Of a stretch of DNA of 64,000 nucleotides, positions 39,079-54,044 are shown one piece after another (the first letter of the stretch is position 1; each line of letters opens with the position of its first letter). A program made the translations under genes and the position numbers. The notes below the pieces were generated by a model that made no database searches, was not told the DNA's origin, and saw only the letters and a program-made list of their open reading frames with translations. The stretch lies in assembly GCA_013398015.1 (NCBI GenBank), contig VZRR01002168.1:1-64000 (forward strand), given 5' to 3'. This stretch comes from Oreocharis arfaki. Taxonomy: Eukaryota; Chordata; Aves; Passeriformes; Paramythiidae.

Positions 39079-42039
39079 AGCATGTACTGGTCAAAAAGTG
39101 ACTATTTCTTCTTGAAAACTGTAAAAGTGACTAAGTGAAATGAAAGGGAAATCAAATGAGAGGCAGTATGTATAATATAAAGAAAATAATAGAAAGGAAA
39201 GTACTACAGAAAGGCTCAAAGTAGATGTATATTTTATTAAGATTAGTCTAACATAGCCACTAATTTAACTTCATATGAAATTTTAGAATTTTTTTTCTGC
39301 TGTTACATACACATATATCTCTTGAGTATAGACCCAAGTACTTTTGCAATTTAATAATGCTGTACTGTTCCCAAATTGAGATAAAAGGTTCAGGCAGTGG
39401 GTTCAGCCAACCTAGAATTTATCACTGGTGTTTTTGTAAAGTCACTCTGATTGTCAGAACATGAAACATCATACTAAAAAGGAAGCCCACACAGTGAACT
39501 TAAGTGCTCAGCTTTACACTATGGTGTCACATCTTAGAACTACTCCTGTTACCGTCTTTCTCTTACAGAGAAAGATAAAAGTAGAAAACCAAATGTTCCC
39601 AAAGCCAGCACTTCTCTCAAGCCTTTGTAATTTTGAGAAATACGAAACCTTTCATATTAGACTTAAGCACTCTTTACCCTTATGAACTCTGTGCAGACTT
39701 CCCTATTATTATACAGGCTATATGAGATTAACTACTGGTGCTCCTTTCTGAGTTTAAGCTGGAAAGGCTCAGAAGAAGAATTGGCATTCTGAAAGAAGAG
39801 GAGGAGATTCCTGAACTCCTTTTATAGGGAAGCAGCTCTCGAGATTAGACAGTTCTCATTTTCACCAGGCTTGTGCATTGCTGGCCCAGCACTACAATAT
39901 TGGAATGCTATATAAAGAGGGATTGTGGCAGAGGCACTTGATCCCCTTATCCAAACTGGCAATAGTTTGGTACAGGCTCCAAAGGACATAAGCACCTGAG
40001 TTGTAGCTGGGCCAAGAACTCCTCCAGGAAACCCACAAAGGGGCTGAGTAACCCAGGGTGCACTGATGCTTGGAACACATGAATAGTGAGCGGCTTTTCC
40101 AAGACTCAGTTATTGAGGAACAAGGAAAGTTGAAGGTCCAAAGGGTCGCATGCATACCTTTCCCATCACATGTAATTCAACTACAAGACAACCAATTTAC
40201 CCCATAAATATGACAGCCTAAATGAGCCTTCTTTGAGCTCTCCCTGCAAGGCAGCAGGGCTGTATGGCAGTGATCTACCCTTGAGTTAGGACAGCTCTCA
40301 AAGTTACTCCTCAAGCCAGAGAGACCTTTCTACTAAAAACAGATCTTTGGATAAATGCAGTTTCATTCCTCTCTGAATTGCAAGTGGACTGCTTTGCAGT
40401 GCCTCTCCCCTCGATCTGGGACACCTCTAGGTTTAAGATTCCTCACCTGAGAGAGAAGTATCACAGTAGAGAGACCCCTCATTCACAACAGATGCTCAGT
40501 AAGTTGCTGATAGCATGGTAAATTAATACTAATGAAAGAATGAATGAAAGAATTGATTTCTTTAGACATAAATAATTGTAAAGGTCTGAGATGAAGACTG
40601 GAACTAGCTGCACCTAAGCTGCATCAGGAGTTTAGAAACCTCATGGCTCAATGTGTCTCCCTTATAGTTCAGCGCTTTCAGTCCCTGTGCAAGTTATTCT
40701 AAATTGATTCTAACTCAATTTTCCTTTGTATGTTTCATCCATGTAGTAAGTAATAGAGTGAACCTTGCCATCAAACTTTGTTAAGTCACATTTTTATAAA
40801 TACATATTAAACCCAATTTTGCCAATACCTTTGCGGGGGATTTTTTGAGCCCCAAACACTCATTTACAACACAGGCCATGAAGCAAACTCTTTACAATTG
40901 TTTGTTCAATTCATCAGTGACCAGCTTGGCAGACAACTGCAATTCACCATCCTTCAACATGAGTACTCGTACTTCAAATACAAATACTTCTATATTTGAT
41001 CACAGCCCAAAAAACAGGCTCCAAGGTATGAAAAATGCATTCTGTTCATCCTTACCATTGCCTTCCAGTGTGGTATGTATTTCATGGATCCCTGACCACA
41101 AGGAAAACTAGAGTTTGTCCCTTCAGTTTTTTCCTATAAATACATTTTCTGTAAGAAACTTAGAGAAATTTTCAAAAATTCAGATATGCACTGTCCACCA
41201 GGACTGATCAATTCTGCACCACAGCAAGTGGCACTGCTGCAGTCTTCTGCTCTTCTCTAATTCCTGGGCATTAGGCTTTGTGTGGACAAGATGCAAATAA
41301 TATCACCATCAATGGGATGTTGTATTTGATCCATTCAGTATAACCCTAAACCGAGTGGTATGTAGTATTGGAAGAAAATAGGTATTGATTTACTTGGGTA
41401 TTCCTAACCTTTGAAATTAGTATAAAAAAAGGCTAAATCATAAAGCATTTTAAAACTTCCATGGATATTACAAGCTTTGCATAGAAGTTAGAAACGTCAG
41501 CTAAATCCTATTTTCCTCCTGAAGTGCCTTTGCAATCTTCAAAAATATTAGGAAAGTGATGAATGGCTATCAAGAAGCAATCTCAAAACTTATCTGTATA
41601 GTTTTCCAGAACTTTTGCCATATAAACACTATGTAAATGGAACTGGTCTGTGGTTACAGTTGCCTTCGTGGCAAGCACTCCTGCTAAGGCAAATAGAGCC
41701 AACTGAAAGCATTTCTAGGACAGGATTCCTGTTCATAGCATAAAGGGCCTAAAGCTGCACCCAGCACACACACAACGAAAAGTACAGCCTGAGACTTCAA
41801 AGCACAGACTTGGGCTCTCCATGGAGGCATTAAATGCGTTGAAAAGAGACTTCAGATTGGAAACCCTATTGCAGTAGTGTTAAAGCAGGAACAAACATCA
41901 GAGACATCAAAACAGCAACGAGTACTGAAGTTTTCCTCCTTCAAAATGGCACGAGTCTATAGAAGAGCAGCAGAAATGGTAAATGTGTTTATAAAATTTT
42001 CATCTCATCTTGTAGCTCCTTAGAGTTGTTAGAAATCAT

Positions 42040-42600
42040 GCCAAGCTAATATTTTTTATTGCCTACTCCCTCATTTTTCACAATGGTCAGAATGTTTTGA
42101 TTGCACAATGATAATTCAGAGTAATTTGAACATTGGTTTACAGCACACTATGAATACACCTCAGTAAACTCTTTAATAGAAAGCAAAGAGTTAGGCCTTC
42201 TAAATGAAACCATCTAGTGAATATGATTCTCCTTTAATTTTGAACTTGCGCTTCCTTCGCTCCAGTGAAGTGATACACCAACTTCTACCACCAATTACTG
42301 TAAATGCTGCCTACCCACTGTATGATGAGGTTTCACAGCTGTGACTCCCAAAGACTGAAATTAATATTTAAATCCTATTGACATGGATTCCTTTTTTCTC
42401 TTCTTTTCTTTTTTTTCCCTTTTAAGCAGAGTTGAAATTACAGTCAGATTTATATAAGTATCATATAAATGTGATTAAAATTCTTATATAAATTATAGCC
42501 TGGCACAAAATATAATTGCATTCCTGTAAAACTTGAATTTATTTTTCATTTAGAAACAAACCACAATAAAAGGCTTCTGCACGGAGAATCCAGTTTTCTG
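42040..42600. promoter_or_regulatory. Candidate conserved non-coding block near the exon pair
   Basis: This unique AT-rich stretch lies about 0.8-1.3 kb downstream (in transcript sense) of the catalytic-Lys exon. It includes TTTTGATTGCACAATGATAA, a TTATATAAGTATCATATAAA segment with internal symmetry, and AAACAAACCACAATAAAAGG. No repeat or coding sense was recognised. It is proposed only because such stretches in GMDS introns are candidates for conserved enhancers. Confidence 0.18.
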
Positions 42601-43354
42601 TGTTAATTTAAAGTTTAATTTTAGAGTGTTTTCTACAGCCACAGTACTTAAAGGGCAAAGGAAAACTGTCATTGTAAAAGAGACTTCTAATCAACCATGG
42701 ACTCTTACTCAAACTAAATACCAGCATTAATCGTTCATAAAGTACTGCAAGTGGAAAAGGGATGATTAAGTGGAATTTAAGCTGCATTGCTATTAAGGAT
42801 TAAACTGAAAAGCATTTTAAAGCCATGTGTTAAAAGCCATCTTGTAAAACAGTATGGGCCATAATCCAAATTTTTTTTCAAAATACACCAGGCTGTACTA
42901 ATTAGTCTTATGAACTTAGAGAATCTATATTTCTGCCTCTCAATTTGACATTTATAAGCAAAATAAAATCTGGAGGATGTCACACCTGAAATTGCATCAG
43001 TTATGTAGTTGCCCAAAAAAAATGTTTAGAAAACCTGCTTTTTCTAATGTGTCATTTTAGCATTTCAGTCTTTACTTATTAACAAGAGGGACACAAAATT
43101 AGATACACAAACTTCCCTTCAGCATTTGTGAGCTACAAAACGAAACACAATGCTCAAAAGGGAAAGCTGCTCTTCTTGAGCTCTGAGGCTCTGAGACTGC
43201 CAGGAGGGCTGCATCAAATGCCATGAGTAGGCTACAAGTCATGACACCTTCCCTCCAGAATTCTGGCAAGTTTAAATGAAACCTGTGGATGCATTGTTCC
43301 ATTTTTCCGATCAGATATACGCTAAGTTGGAAATGGTTTCACATGGATTTTCTA

Positions 43355-44346
<992 letters not shown>

Positions 44347-44539
44347 CGTAAGGCGATCTTGGGTAAAAAGGGGTGGTCTCCTTTTGTGGGATTTCTTGCA
44401 CTTTTCCAAAAAGTTCACTGGTGGAGGCTTGGTAAAACTTCACAGAGTTGATAAGGCCACAGGTCTTAATAGCATCTAGGAGCCGTAAAGTGCCAACCCC
44501 ATCAACGTCAGCAGTATATTCTGCTAGGTCGAAAGAAAT
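44347..44539 (-). CDS. GMDS: GMDS internal exon (about residues 116-180), catalytic Thr/Glu and Tyr
   Basis: This 193-nt exon encodes 64 residues plus the first base of a Gly codon. It starts with [20 protein letters not shown] and ends with FYPRSPY, a near-identical match to vertebrate GDP-mannose 4,6-dehydratase (EC 4.2.1.47). That cytosolic NADP-dependent extended SDR enzyme converts GDP-mannose to GDP-4-keto-6-deoxymannose, the first step of de novo GDP-fucose synthesis. The STSE motif supplies the catalytic Thr and Glu (Thr155 and Glu157 in human numbering), and the last full codon is the catalytic Tyr (about Tyr179). The acceptor is a pyrimidine tract ending CCCCAAG just above 44539, and the donor is ACG|GTGAGG, intron starting at 44346. 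The preceding Lys of the family sequence must come from the upstream exon, so that intron is phase 0. Compared with my memory of human GMDS there are two conservative changes: Val to Ile in LDAIKT and Tyr to Phe in SELFG. Confidence 0.97.
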
Positions 44540-47009
44540 CTTGGGGAGAGAAAGAAATAAAACCCCACAATTTTACTAGGGGAACTAGAACGTGCTGTGA
44601 TCATGTACATCCAAACAAAGCAATACATCACTTGCCACAGACCATCTAGACACTTTTGTACAGAGTAGATACTCAGTTTACAAAAGTACCCTCAAAGGAT
44701 TTCTAAGAATAAATGAGTAGCTCCATAAATAGCCAAACCAAAGGACTGGTGTTCCCTGGGATTATTTTCCCACGTGAAGTAAGGGGTAAGCCTCCCCACA
44801 GTGGGAACATTACCGGGCACTCTCTCATTTCCACAGCTGCCAATTTCCACAACACCCACTTGGGCTCGATATCTTTGAATTTGGCTATAATTGCCCAAAA
44901 CATATTTTTACAAAATAACAGGACAGAGAGCATGACAGCATAAACATGTATAACCCATCCCCCCACCCCCAAACTTTTAACAAGGTCCAAGGTTTTGCAA
45001 TTTAAACAGACATCAAAGTTCAGAGATGAGTAGAAATACCTGCTATCAAATGAGATTCCCACACCACCTGACCAAGGTGTACCAGAGCTGTGGCTCTTGA
45101 ACAGAGCTTAGGGGGATCATGAAGTGTAGAGGGCAAAGGGTGGAGGGATCCAAAAGAAAGCTGACATCTCCAGCTGACACTTTCTTCAAAGTATGACTAT
45201 AAACTCATTCCTTTTTCTATCCCCACTGCAGGATTTGTAGTTATCTTTATGATGAGCTTGTCTTGAGGCGTATGCCACAATCAATGCTCAAGTCTAAACT
45301 TTTGGAGTGTTTCAAAAATACATTCATGCTATTCTTTGCAGTTACAGAAGAAAAAAAAATGGGAAAAGAGGTGTGTTGTGACCACCCCAATCTGCAGACA
45401 GGACAAAACATGCTCAGGAGGGAGCTCACTCTTTGTTTGGTGGTACAGGCTGGTTTTTTGGATGTTCCAGCAAAGTTCCTGGATGCTGAAGAATTTTTTC
45501 CCACCAGTGCCCATCCCAGAGGCACGTTCCTCCTTTCTTTTACATCCTCTCTCCAACCCAGGGATTTTGCTTATGCCAGTTTTTGAAAACTCATTCCCTG
45601 TTTATGCTGCCAACGTTATAAAAAGTAAAGAGGAATGGGCTTTTAGAGCAGTCTCCTTCATGGCCCTGACCCAAAGAATTATTCTATGTTCCCACTGGCT
45701 GATTGAGAATGATAGCCCTGTATTCATTTCTCCTGTTAAGCCACTTTCCCTATGCAGTAACCACTGGAGATTTAAGGCTTATTTACACAGAAGATGGAAA
45801 AAAAATATTAATTTGAATTTTCACTTATGGTTAACTTAATACAGGTATAAAATGATCTAAATTACTGTGCTCCAAAATGAAAAGGTTCACACACAGTTTT
45901 GACCTGACATAGGTAAAGATATGAACAAAACAAAACCTTACTTTTTCTTTTTTTTTAACCAAAAGAGAAAAAAAAACACAAAAGGAAACCTGATACTTTG
46001 TCTTGTTAACCTGGTATGACCCAGCTGAAACTGAGCGCTGGTCTATCTAGAAGGGCTGCACATTTTTTGTTTTAATCCACTTGGCACAAAGATGACAGCC
46101 ACTTAAGCTCTCTCAACTTCAGTGTCAGGGTAACCCTTGGGAAAGCATCTTAATGAGTAGATGGCACAGCCAATAATGTACTAACGAACATAAATTGGTG
46201 TATTAACCGTATGTCCCAGCTCTCCAATGAAAGGGAAAATATACTAACTGCAGCAGAACCAGGAATTCACCTATATTAAGGTATTGTTTCCAACAAATAA
46301 CTTGCTAAAAACATCACCCTGAAAGGCAAACCATTGCTTACATATTCTACTACAAAGCAACTGCGGCAGTCTAGGAGATCCCGAATTATAAAACCTCTTA
46401 ACCGGGGGGAGCAATGAGGCCACAGCAGCAGTGCTGGGAACTCTCTCTGGCTGCTGTAGAGACCGGTTTCACAAGAGATGGTTTTCCCTATTGCCTGATA
46501 AATGACCTCAGTCTTCACCTTCTGAAAACACTCCCTGGGGTGTGAGGTAATTGTGCCCCCACAATGCCTGGGTCTGAGTGTCCCCAAGCAGAAACCACCA
46601 GTTTTGTGTCTGTTTTGTAATGCAGACTGATGTTCACCAGGGCCAGGACTCAGACCACTAGATCCATTTCATTTTGGAGCACAGGTTAGACAAAAATGGC
46701 ATTCAGAAAAATTTTAAAAATTGTTTTATCTACTAAAACATCCAACACCAAAAATTCTGGACTGTTAAGAGACCCTGTGGAATGTAGGGGAGGTAACATG
46801 GCAAATACAGATAAAAGCAACCCAAATTTTAATTTGATTCTAATTCAACGTTAAAAATGTAAAAGGGTTCTATAAAATACTAGATCAATTAAGTAGTTAC
46901 AAATGAATCAGGGCAGAGCAGGAAAAGGTGATAACTTATCCCTTACAACATAATTCCCCTCTCCTTAGACATATTATTTTGTGCAAGACTAGCAGCAGGA
47001 CTGGAGTTT

Positions 47010-47043
47010 AAAAAAAAAAAAAAAAAGGCAATTAAAAAAAAAA
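47010..47043. repeat. A-rich tract with two A runs
   Basis: A 17-A run is followed by GGCAATT and a second run of about 10 A. This is low-complexity sequence in the upstream GMDS intron. Confidence 0.9.
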
Positions 47044-47167
47044 GCAAGGACTTCATTAAAAGGGATGTGCAAGACAGAACAACATGCATGCATAACACTA
47101 AAAAAAGGACTGAGTTATAGAAACCAAATATAAAATCAGATTCAATAGATGCTACTCTTACAAATAA

Positions 47168-47222
47168 TCTTCACTGAGCTCAGTGGGACTACCTGAGAGA
47201 GTAAAAACTTCATGGATATCAT
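47168..47222. repeat. Relic amniote repeat fragment (CAGTGGGACTAC type)
   Basis: TCTTCACTGAGCTCAGTGGG, ACTACCTGAGAGAGTAAAAA and CTTCATGGATATCATTG parallel a sauropsid repeat reading TTGACTTCAGTGGGACTACT, then CATGAGTAAA and TTCATATGGATAA. The core around the GAGCTC is itself a short palindrome. Non-coding relic. Confidence 0.5.
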
Positions 47223-50200
47223 TGTAAAGATAGGTGCATAAAGGCTAAAACCAAGGCATAGTTTATGAAAGATTAAACATTTATCCAGTGGGAAAAAAGA
47301 GCTTAGCTATTACCTACAGATGAGAGTTTTCAAACCACCTAATTTATGACAACTTTCTTGAGTGCCTGGTTTAGGAAGATTGTCTTCCTGTACACCAATA
47401 AAGACAGCAGTGAGTCAGAGAAGAAAACCTAACAGAGATGCTCTTGATCATGCTTTGGAGAAACTATTTACACACCCATCTTTTAATTTAGCTACCTAAG
47501 ATAGATGCTCCATTTTTCCCAAAAAAATCCAAAACTACCTGTTACTCTCAACTATGTAAAGCAAGACCTGCAACTACAACTTGTTTTCAAGGAAACATGG
47601 AGTTTTTTCAATGACTGGGAAAAAAGCTTCTTTACCTGGCAGAAACTTTGAAAGTTTTCTCAAAGAGTATTGAAGAGTATGGATCCAATACTTCTTTGCC
47701 CTCTTTGGACAGATTTTGTGCCAAAGGGAAATCATGACATACCAACAAAACAGAAATTGTCTTCTTGGAACATACGAGTCTGAGTGACCTTGGCACTCAC
47801 TTCCCATGTACAATGGAGACACTATGCTTTTGCAGTTGTCATTGTCAATCTCTGGAGATACTATAAAAGTATATTTTTCAGATATATCTACTTATTCCAT
47901 TCAGTGAGTAGTGATAAGTGTGTCATTAAAAGTGGACAAAGAAAAATAAGGAGACATATGACAAAAGTACTTCAAGTTCCAGGTTTTCAGGTTCTGAACA
48001 CCCTGAAGAATTTCCTCAAAGAATACTAAAAAGCAAATGGACTCCTTATGTACATGGGAATTCTATATACCGAGTACCTTCATTGCTGGATTCATCCGTA
48101 ATATAGTACATTTCAAATACATTCTTAGGCAAGACAAAATTTCCACAACAAGGCTTACTATAGGATGATAAAATTTTTAAAAAACATAGTTTCAATAGTT
48201 ATAACACTTCTGCAAGCACAGGACACAATATGAATAGATTGTATCACATTATGTGTCTTCTTTCATGTGGCTACAATCAGAATGAGTTTTGTGAACTGGT
48301 TTCTGCCTTTTGAATTTGAACTCTTGTGTTTCCCCCTCCCATTTACTTCTCTTTATAATCACCAGATTCAATGTCTACAAGAGATCTGAATTTAATAGAG
48401 CAATGTTTTAAATATGATGTTTCCCAACTGATCATTCAAAACCAAGCTTAGCAAGGTCTTTAACAAGATTTAAAAGCTTACTGAAAATTATCTAAATGAA
48501 AACATATGGGTCTTACCCTCCACAAGACCACATTCCTATCATGTCTATCACCACTATACACAAGACTGTAGACTTAATAATACTTGCTTCTGACCAATGT
48601 ATTGTTGTCAGCAATTGTGATATTCTGAAAATTATCAATTTAGTGCACACATCGTTTTGGCTTTACGAGACCCTTCATCTCTGCTTTGTCATTCAGAAGA
48701 ATCCAACACACAAGCTGTGATCATATTAACTGCTAGTTTTCATCAAAAAAAAGCATATGCTAGCAGAATATTCTTCAATTCTCTACCTAAGGAATATAAA
48801 TAATGATTTGAAATTTCATCTCTTCCTTACAGTCTTCTCAGTTTCAGAAGATGGGATTTCTGGAAGGCTGGTGTTATAAGAGGGAAGCTTATGTGAAGCC
48901 ACGGGAGGAAACATGATAATATAAATGTAAATTATCATTCTTTCACTGTAAAAGGAGAGGCGGCTAACCTAACTATACATCAATTTAAGCACCTTTGCTA
49001 TTTTGAAAAAATATATGGTAGATTCTTTAGGTTTATCAAAGGAGAAGATATGTGTACCATGTCATTGAGAAAGGTTTACACCTGAAAAGCAAATCACGAA
49101 GCAGAAAAACTGCTCAGAAATGTTTCAAGTCTCACGAATTTCACAGTGGTTACTTTTTTACATTCTTTAAAATCAGTTCTGTTTGCTTTGAATATTCAAC
49201 GCAGCTTCCACTGCCAATAAAAGCCACTGGGATCACTTACATCATCTCAGTAAACAAGCTGCTCAATCCCTAGAAACAGGCATGTAAAGCATAAAATTCC
49301 AGTTGCTAAATCTAATACAGACTATGGGCCAAGCATTCCTTTAAAGTCTTAACACACTGAAAAAAAATTCTAGGGATTTTAGGAAATACAAAGAATCTGG
49401 GGGAGCTGAGCTGTGTTAAGGGGATGGGAAAGGAAATGCTAGGTAACATTCTAAGAGAATATGACAATTCCTCTTCCCCCCAACCTCTCAACTCAGTGTC
49501 ACACTTTGTCCTCTCACCCAATAAAAAAAACTAGTTGAAAGATACAAAATCCACCAAACAATTATAGATTTTGCTATACAGAAAAATAATCAATTCAATA
49601 GCTCTGAACTGTTTATTACTAAGCAATACTCTTGATATCTTAAAGCCCTATTCAATTTCTTAGCTAAACAGAAACACATGAAAAAAGTAACGACTGAAAT
49701 TTGGGATAAAATGCATATGCCTTTAGTAGATTTATTTTCTTTCCTATTTATTTCTGTGTTCTCTCATTAGCAAGACAGAAAAAAATAAAGATCTGTATAA
49801 AATTAGAGTCCTTGGACAACATGATTACAAGTGGAGAATTAGCAAAGAAAAGATTTTATAAGTGGAAGCAGAAGTCAACATTATTTCCTAAAATTTATGT
49901 TTCATTCACATATTGCTGCAGCAAGAGAGCTTGGGTAACTTGGATTTTCAAGCTATTTGTGATGCAAAGGAATAAGCAGTGCAGTTCATAAAACCAGTGC
50001 TTATTCTTCTACCTCTCTACCAGTGCTTACATTTTGGTCCTATGGTGAAGTTTCACAATGGCTGTGTCACACTCTGCACTGCAGGCTGTGTGACTGGAGA
50101 GACTTCTTGAAGTGGTTAAAAGCTTGGCTTTGACATCAGTGGGCCAGAATTCCACCTTCACCTCTAACTGTGAAGGCCCAAAGCAAACCACAAAAAAACG

Positions 50201-50994
50201 TTTTTGCTGTTTGGGGATTTGAAATGATCCATGATGGTCTTCAGGTTCTATAAAAACTTCCTTTGTGCAGCTGAAATACTCAATGATCAGGATCAAGAGG
50301 CCCCCTAACATATTCCACAGTGTATTTTCACATGGCAGTGTCTCATGATTTGTCTTGGGTAAGTCTTCCTTTACAACTCTTCTACTGATTAATTTCAAAT
50401 TCTTGATGCAAACCTGCTGAAATAATTTCTAGAGATAAATAACTTGGCTTTATTAAAACATGTTCCCTTTTTCCCTCTTAGGAGAAAAACCTGCTACTTG
50501 CTTTTTGTTGGGGGAAAAAGAGAAAAAATAAAATCAACCCAAAGCAGAGAAACAGCATGGAGAAATATTCCCAGGAGTAAGTAAAGTTTCATATTTATTT
50601 GGCCCCCTATCACTAGGGGTTGAAAGTTGTATTCATTATTCAGTTTCTTAAGCAAGTGAGTCCTCCCTGGCAAACTGCAGGTGCAGTTGTAAACTAAACT
50701 CTTAAGGTCATCATGTTCACCTTTAAAGGATCCTGTGGTTTATGTGTTACCAGCTAAGAGCTATAGAAGAACCACCAGCCCCTTATTATTTTCAAAATTT
50801 TGGTGCCACAATCCTTAAATTGGAATATCCATTCTCCATTTTAGAAAACAGTCTCCTTGTACAGTTGTCTTGACCATTGGATTCAAAGTGTGTTTGGAAC
50901 AGATCTCCAATAGAGGTAATTTGCAAATTGTTTACTCTTCTGCTCATTACATAGCTACTGTAGTGAATCAAGAGAATTATACAGACTGGATGAA

Positions 50995-51290
50995 AAGGGA
51001 GTTGCCCAGAGACAGGACAAAAGGAAACGGACACAAGCTGGAACATGTGAAATTACAACTAGATAGCAGGAAAAAAAAAAAAAGAATTCACAACATGGGT
51101 GGTCTCACACTGAAACAGGTTGTGCAGAGAGGCTGTGGCATCTCCATCCATAGCATCTCCACCCTTGGGGATACTCACAACTCAATCAGACATCACCTTG
51201 AGCCACCTGCTGTAAGCTGGTCCAGCTTTGTGAAAAGAACCAGTCCAAATGGCATTCAGTGATTGCTGCCAAACTCCATTACTGCACAGT
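50995..51290 (+). mobile_element. Degenerate CR1 LINE fragment
   Basis: The block contains CR1-like landmarks in the right order: GACAGGACAAAAGGAAACGG, ACAAGCTGGAACATGTGAAA, an AATTCACAACATGGGTGGTC segment, GAAACAGGTTGTGCAGAGAG and a TCTCCACCCTTGGGGATACTC segment. The usual ATTCTRTG tail is not clearly preserved. A 13-A run at 51071-51083 sits inside it. Small ORFs here are translations of the repeat. The boundaries are approximate. Confidence 0.8.
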
Positions 51291-53992
51291 TTTAAGAAGA
51301 GAGGGAGATGGGATTACAGCAGCGCGTTTCAATCTTCAAACATGTAGCAGCATCCAAGGAGCAGAATGTGGATGTACAGTGTGCAAGAATGAGGCCTGGC
51401 CTTGTAAAAATCAGTGATTTTTTCTGGAGGAGTCGAGAGTTGTTCACAGCAGCTTTTTGGAGACACACAGTTCAGCTTGCTATTCATCATATCTCCTCCA
51501 CAGAAGAGCTTCAGATAGAGGAATGCTCAGATCTGATAGTAAAAAAAATACCAAAGCGGAGGAGGAAAAGGAGGAGGGATATCACAGTACATGAGATTCA
51601 GTACGGCCATAAACCTTTGTCACAAAAATGTAACCTCCCCATTAGTTTTGCTTATCTTCTCATCCATTTGTTATTAATTTGATGGAACTGGGGAGTTGTC
51701 AGGGTTATGTGATGCAAGGGATTTATCTTGCAGAACAATCTCTGACCCACTGTTCTAAGTCTTCAGTTTCAAATTACAGAGATTAGAAAAGAAGCTTTTA
51801 AAAAAGAAGCATTGATTCTTTATTCGTTGTCAGCATGATTTTGTTCAGGGACAGCTTCAACAATATACACCCGTACCCAAACTTTTGAGCACATGCCACA
51901 TGCAGCAAAGTCAGGATGGGTTTCTATGTTTCAAGTATTGTAGCTTCAATAGCTAATGACATTGTAATACCCTAAAAGCTTACTTACACACTGAAGTCCA
52001 GCTGTGCCAGAAGCTTTAAACGCTATTTAACAGAAAGACAAAAAGGGGCAACTTGCAGAGTCACTGGAGAACATTCAAAGGGAGATGTAAAAAGATAGCC
52101 AATTCATTTTGCTTTATATGTACCAGGGGAATAGAGAGCTATGAATAACATCCATGCAGGGAATGCAGTCACTTCCAAAGAACTAGCACCATTCTTACTC
52201 ACTTTCACATATAAAGACATTAATTTAAAACATTCAGGTTATTTAAAATTCTAACATGACAACTATATTATAGTTTTGGGGTGGTTTTTTTTTTACTTCT
52301 GAAGCCTTTTGAAAAACTTTTATCCTTGCTTCCTTGATGCTTTCAGAGCACATCGAAAGATGTTTTTCACAGTAGTGATAAAAGCATCCTCACAAGCAAA
52401 AAAGGAAAGAAAATAAAACAACCCCTAGAACGAGCAACCAGACCTTCACCATCTATCTGCTTTACGATTTTGATAGACTTTCAATGAATGTCTAGATAGA
52501 CATTGAATAAAGCAATAATCTATTATGGCAAAGCTTTGTTAACAACAGTCTCCCCTCCCTTTGCCTTCTTGGCCAACAAGGCTGCAAAACACCTCTTAAC
52601 ACATTGGATCCCCTCAAATATTGACAGAACTTCTATATTGCCTAGGAGCTAGAATTCACCCAAAACTTCATCAATTACTACCTTGCCTGACTCTCTTCTA
52701 CCTCCTACTAATCCATAAGGTAAAACATCCCTCATAGGTTTATGAGGCCTGTCAGAAGTTTTGCCTTTTCAACCAGACAATAGCTATATTTAGCAGTTAT
52801 TATCACTGAAGGTTATTTCACAGACTGCAATTCTTTATTCTAAATGGCACTGGTAAAGAAAGCTTAAAAGCAGTTCCAACACCAGCTTCTCAGATACCTC
52901 TAAAGTATCAAAATTACTTCTCCCTTGATGAAGAAATAAAATAATATTTCATAAATGGAGTTTTGACATATTTGATTATGGACTAGGGTCTTTTTTCCTT
53001 AAGGGCATTTAATACAGAAAAAAAACTGTACTGATGCTATGCAGATCCTTTGTAGAATCACTTAAATTGATTTTGAAAAACTTGAGAAAGCTTGCTATAA
53101 ATTCATAATTTTTTTTAAGAAAAAATCTTTTTGTTAGTTTTTCCCCCCATTCATCCATTATGTACACCATCAATTGTCTGACCAGTTCTCCAGGTTATAC
53201 TTTTCATTGTATTGGGTTGGCTTTCTGTGCTATATCCACCTAGTAATTGATGCAGCACAGCTCATGATAAGAGATGAGAAAAAAACACTGACTGCTGTAA
53301 AGTCCTGTAATTCATTCTGACCACGCTGTGAACACTTTGAATGAAGCATCTATAGAGATATGACATATACTTTATTAAAAAAACCACTTTCTATAATGAT
53401 TAACAAAACAAAATTTTACCTTTTACTCTATGGAAATCTCTGTGATTTTTAATTTTGTAAAATTAAAGGAATTTTCTCCTCCTCTGAATGACAAGAATTG
53501 CTATCTCCTTCCTAGCAGCTAACTAAGGGTTGAAAGAGCTTCCCTGCTTCACAAGAATGCTCTGAGGAAAAAAAAGTATTTAGATCAATGTGCATGTATT
53601 ACTCATTAATAAGACCATAAACCCAATTAGATAGACTGCCCATGAACATGGACCCTGACTCAGTCATTCAATTTGAAAGTTAAGGGTGTAGACACAGCCA
53701 AGCCACTGCAAGAAAACAAGTTACCATTTCACTGTGGAGCTGAAGTAATGCTGTCTGGAAGTGCTCTTAAACCATGCAAGACAAAGCAACTTATCTTAGC
53801 TCTCTTTTATTGTCAGTCACTCAAAAATCAAATCACTCCATTTATCACAGCCTAAGGGCAGCGAGGTACCTCAGCCTTGACCACACATGGCAGCTTGTGG
53901 TGCTTCAGATGTGGAGGAGCTTTCAGAACAGGACTTTAGGGAGACAAATGAGAACATGAGTTTTTGAGGAAATGAATAAGCTCATGCATACA

Positions 53993-54005
53993 ACACACAC
54001 ACACA
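53993..54005. repeat. Short (AC)n run
   Basis: Six and a half AC units, lying about 40 nt before the CR1 fragment near 54.1 kb. Confidence 0.85.
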
Positions 54006-54044
54006 GAAAAGCGATGACTTCTTGTCTTGGGCACAACAGGGAAA

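Noticed and set aside
39900..39925. TATATAAAGAGGG, a TATA-box-like motif that might mark an LTR or promoter
   Set aside because: No LTR ends, primer-binding site, polyadenylation pair or downstream gene could be recognised around it.
44703..45062. 119-codon minus-strand ORF just upstream of the 44.3-kb exon
   Set aside because: It lies in the intron before a clear acceptor and does not encode the expected upstream GMDS peptide.
45336..45839. 167-codon plus-strand ORF
   Set aside because: It starts within an A-rich tract, resembles no family I know, and lies antisense in a GMDS intron with no supporting signals.
50027..50398. 123-codon minus-strand ORF
   Set aside because: No family similarity recognised and no GMDS peptide; its start lies in ordinary intron sequence.
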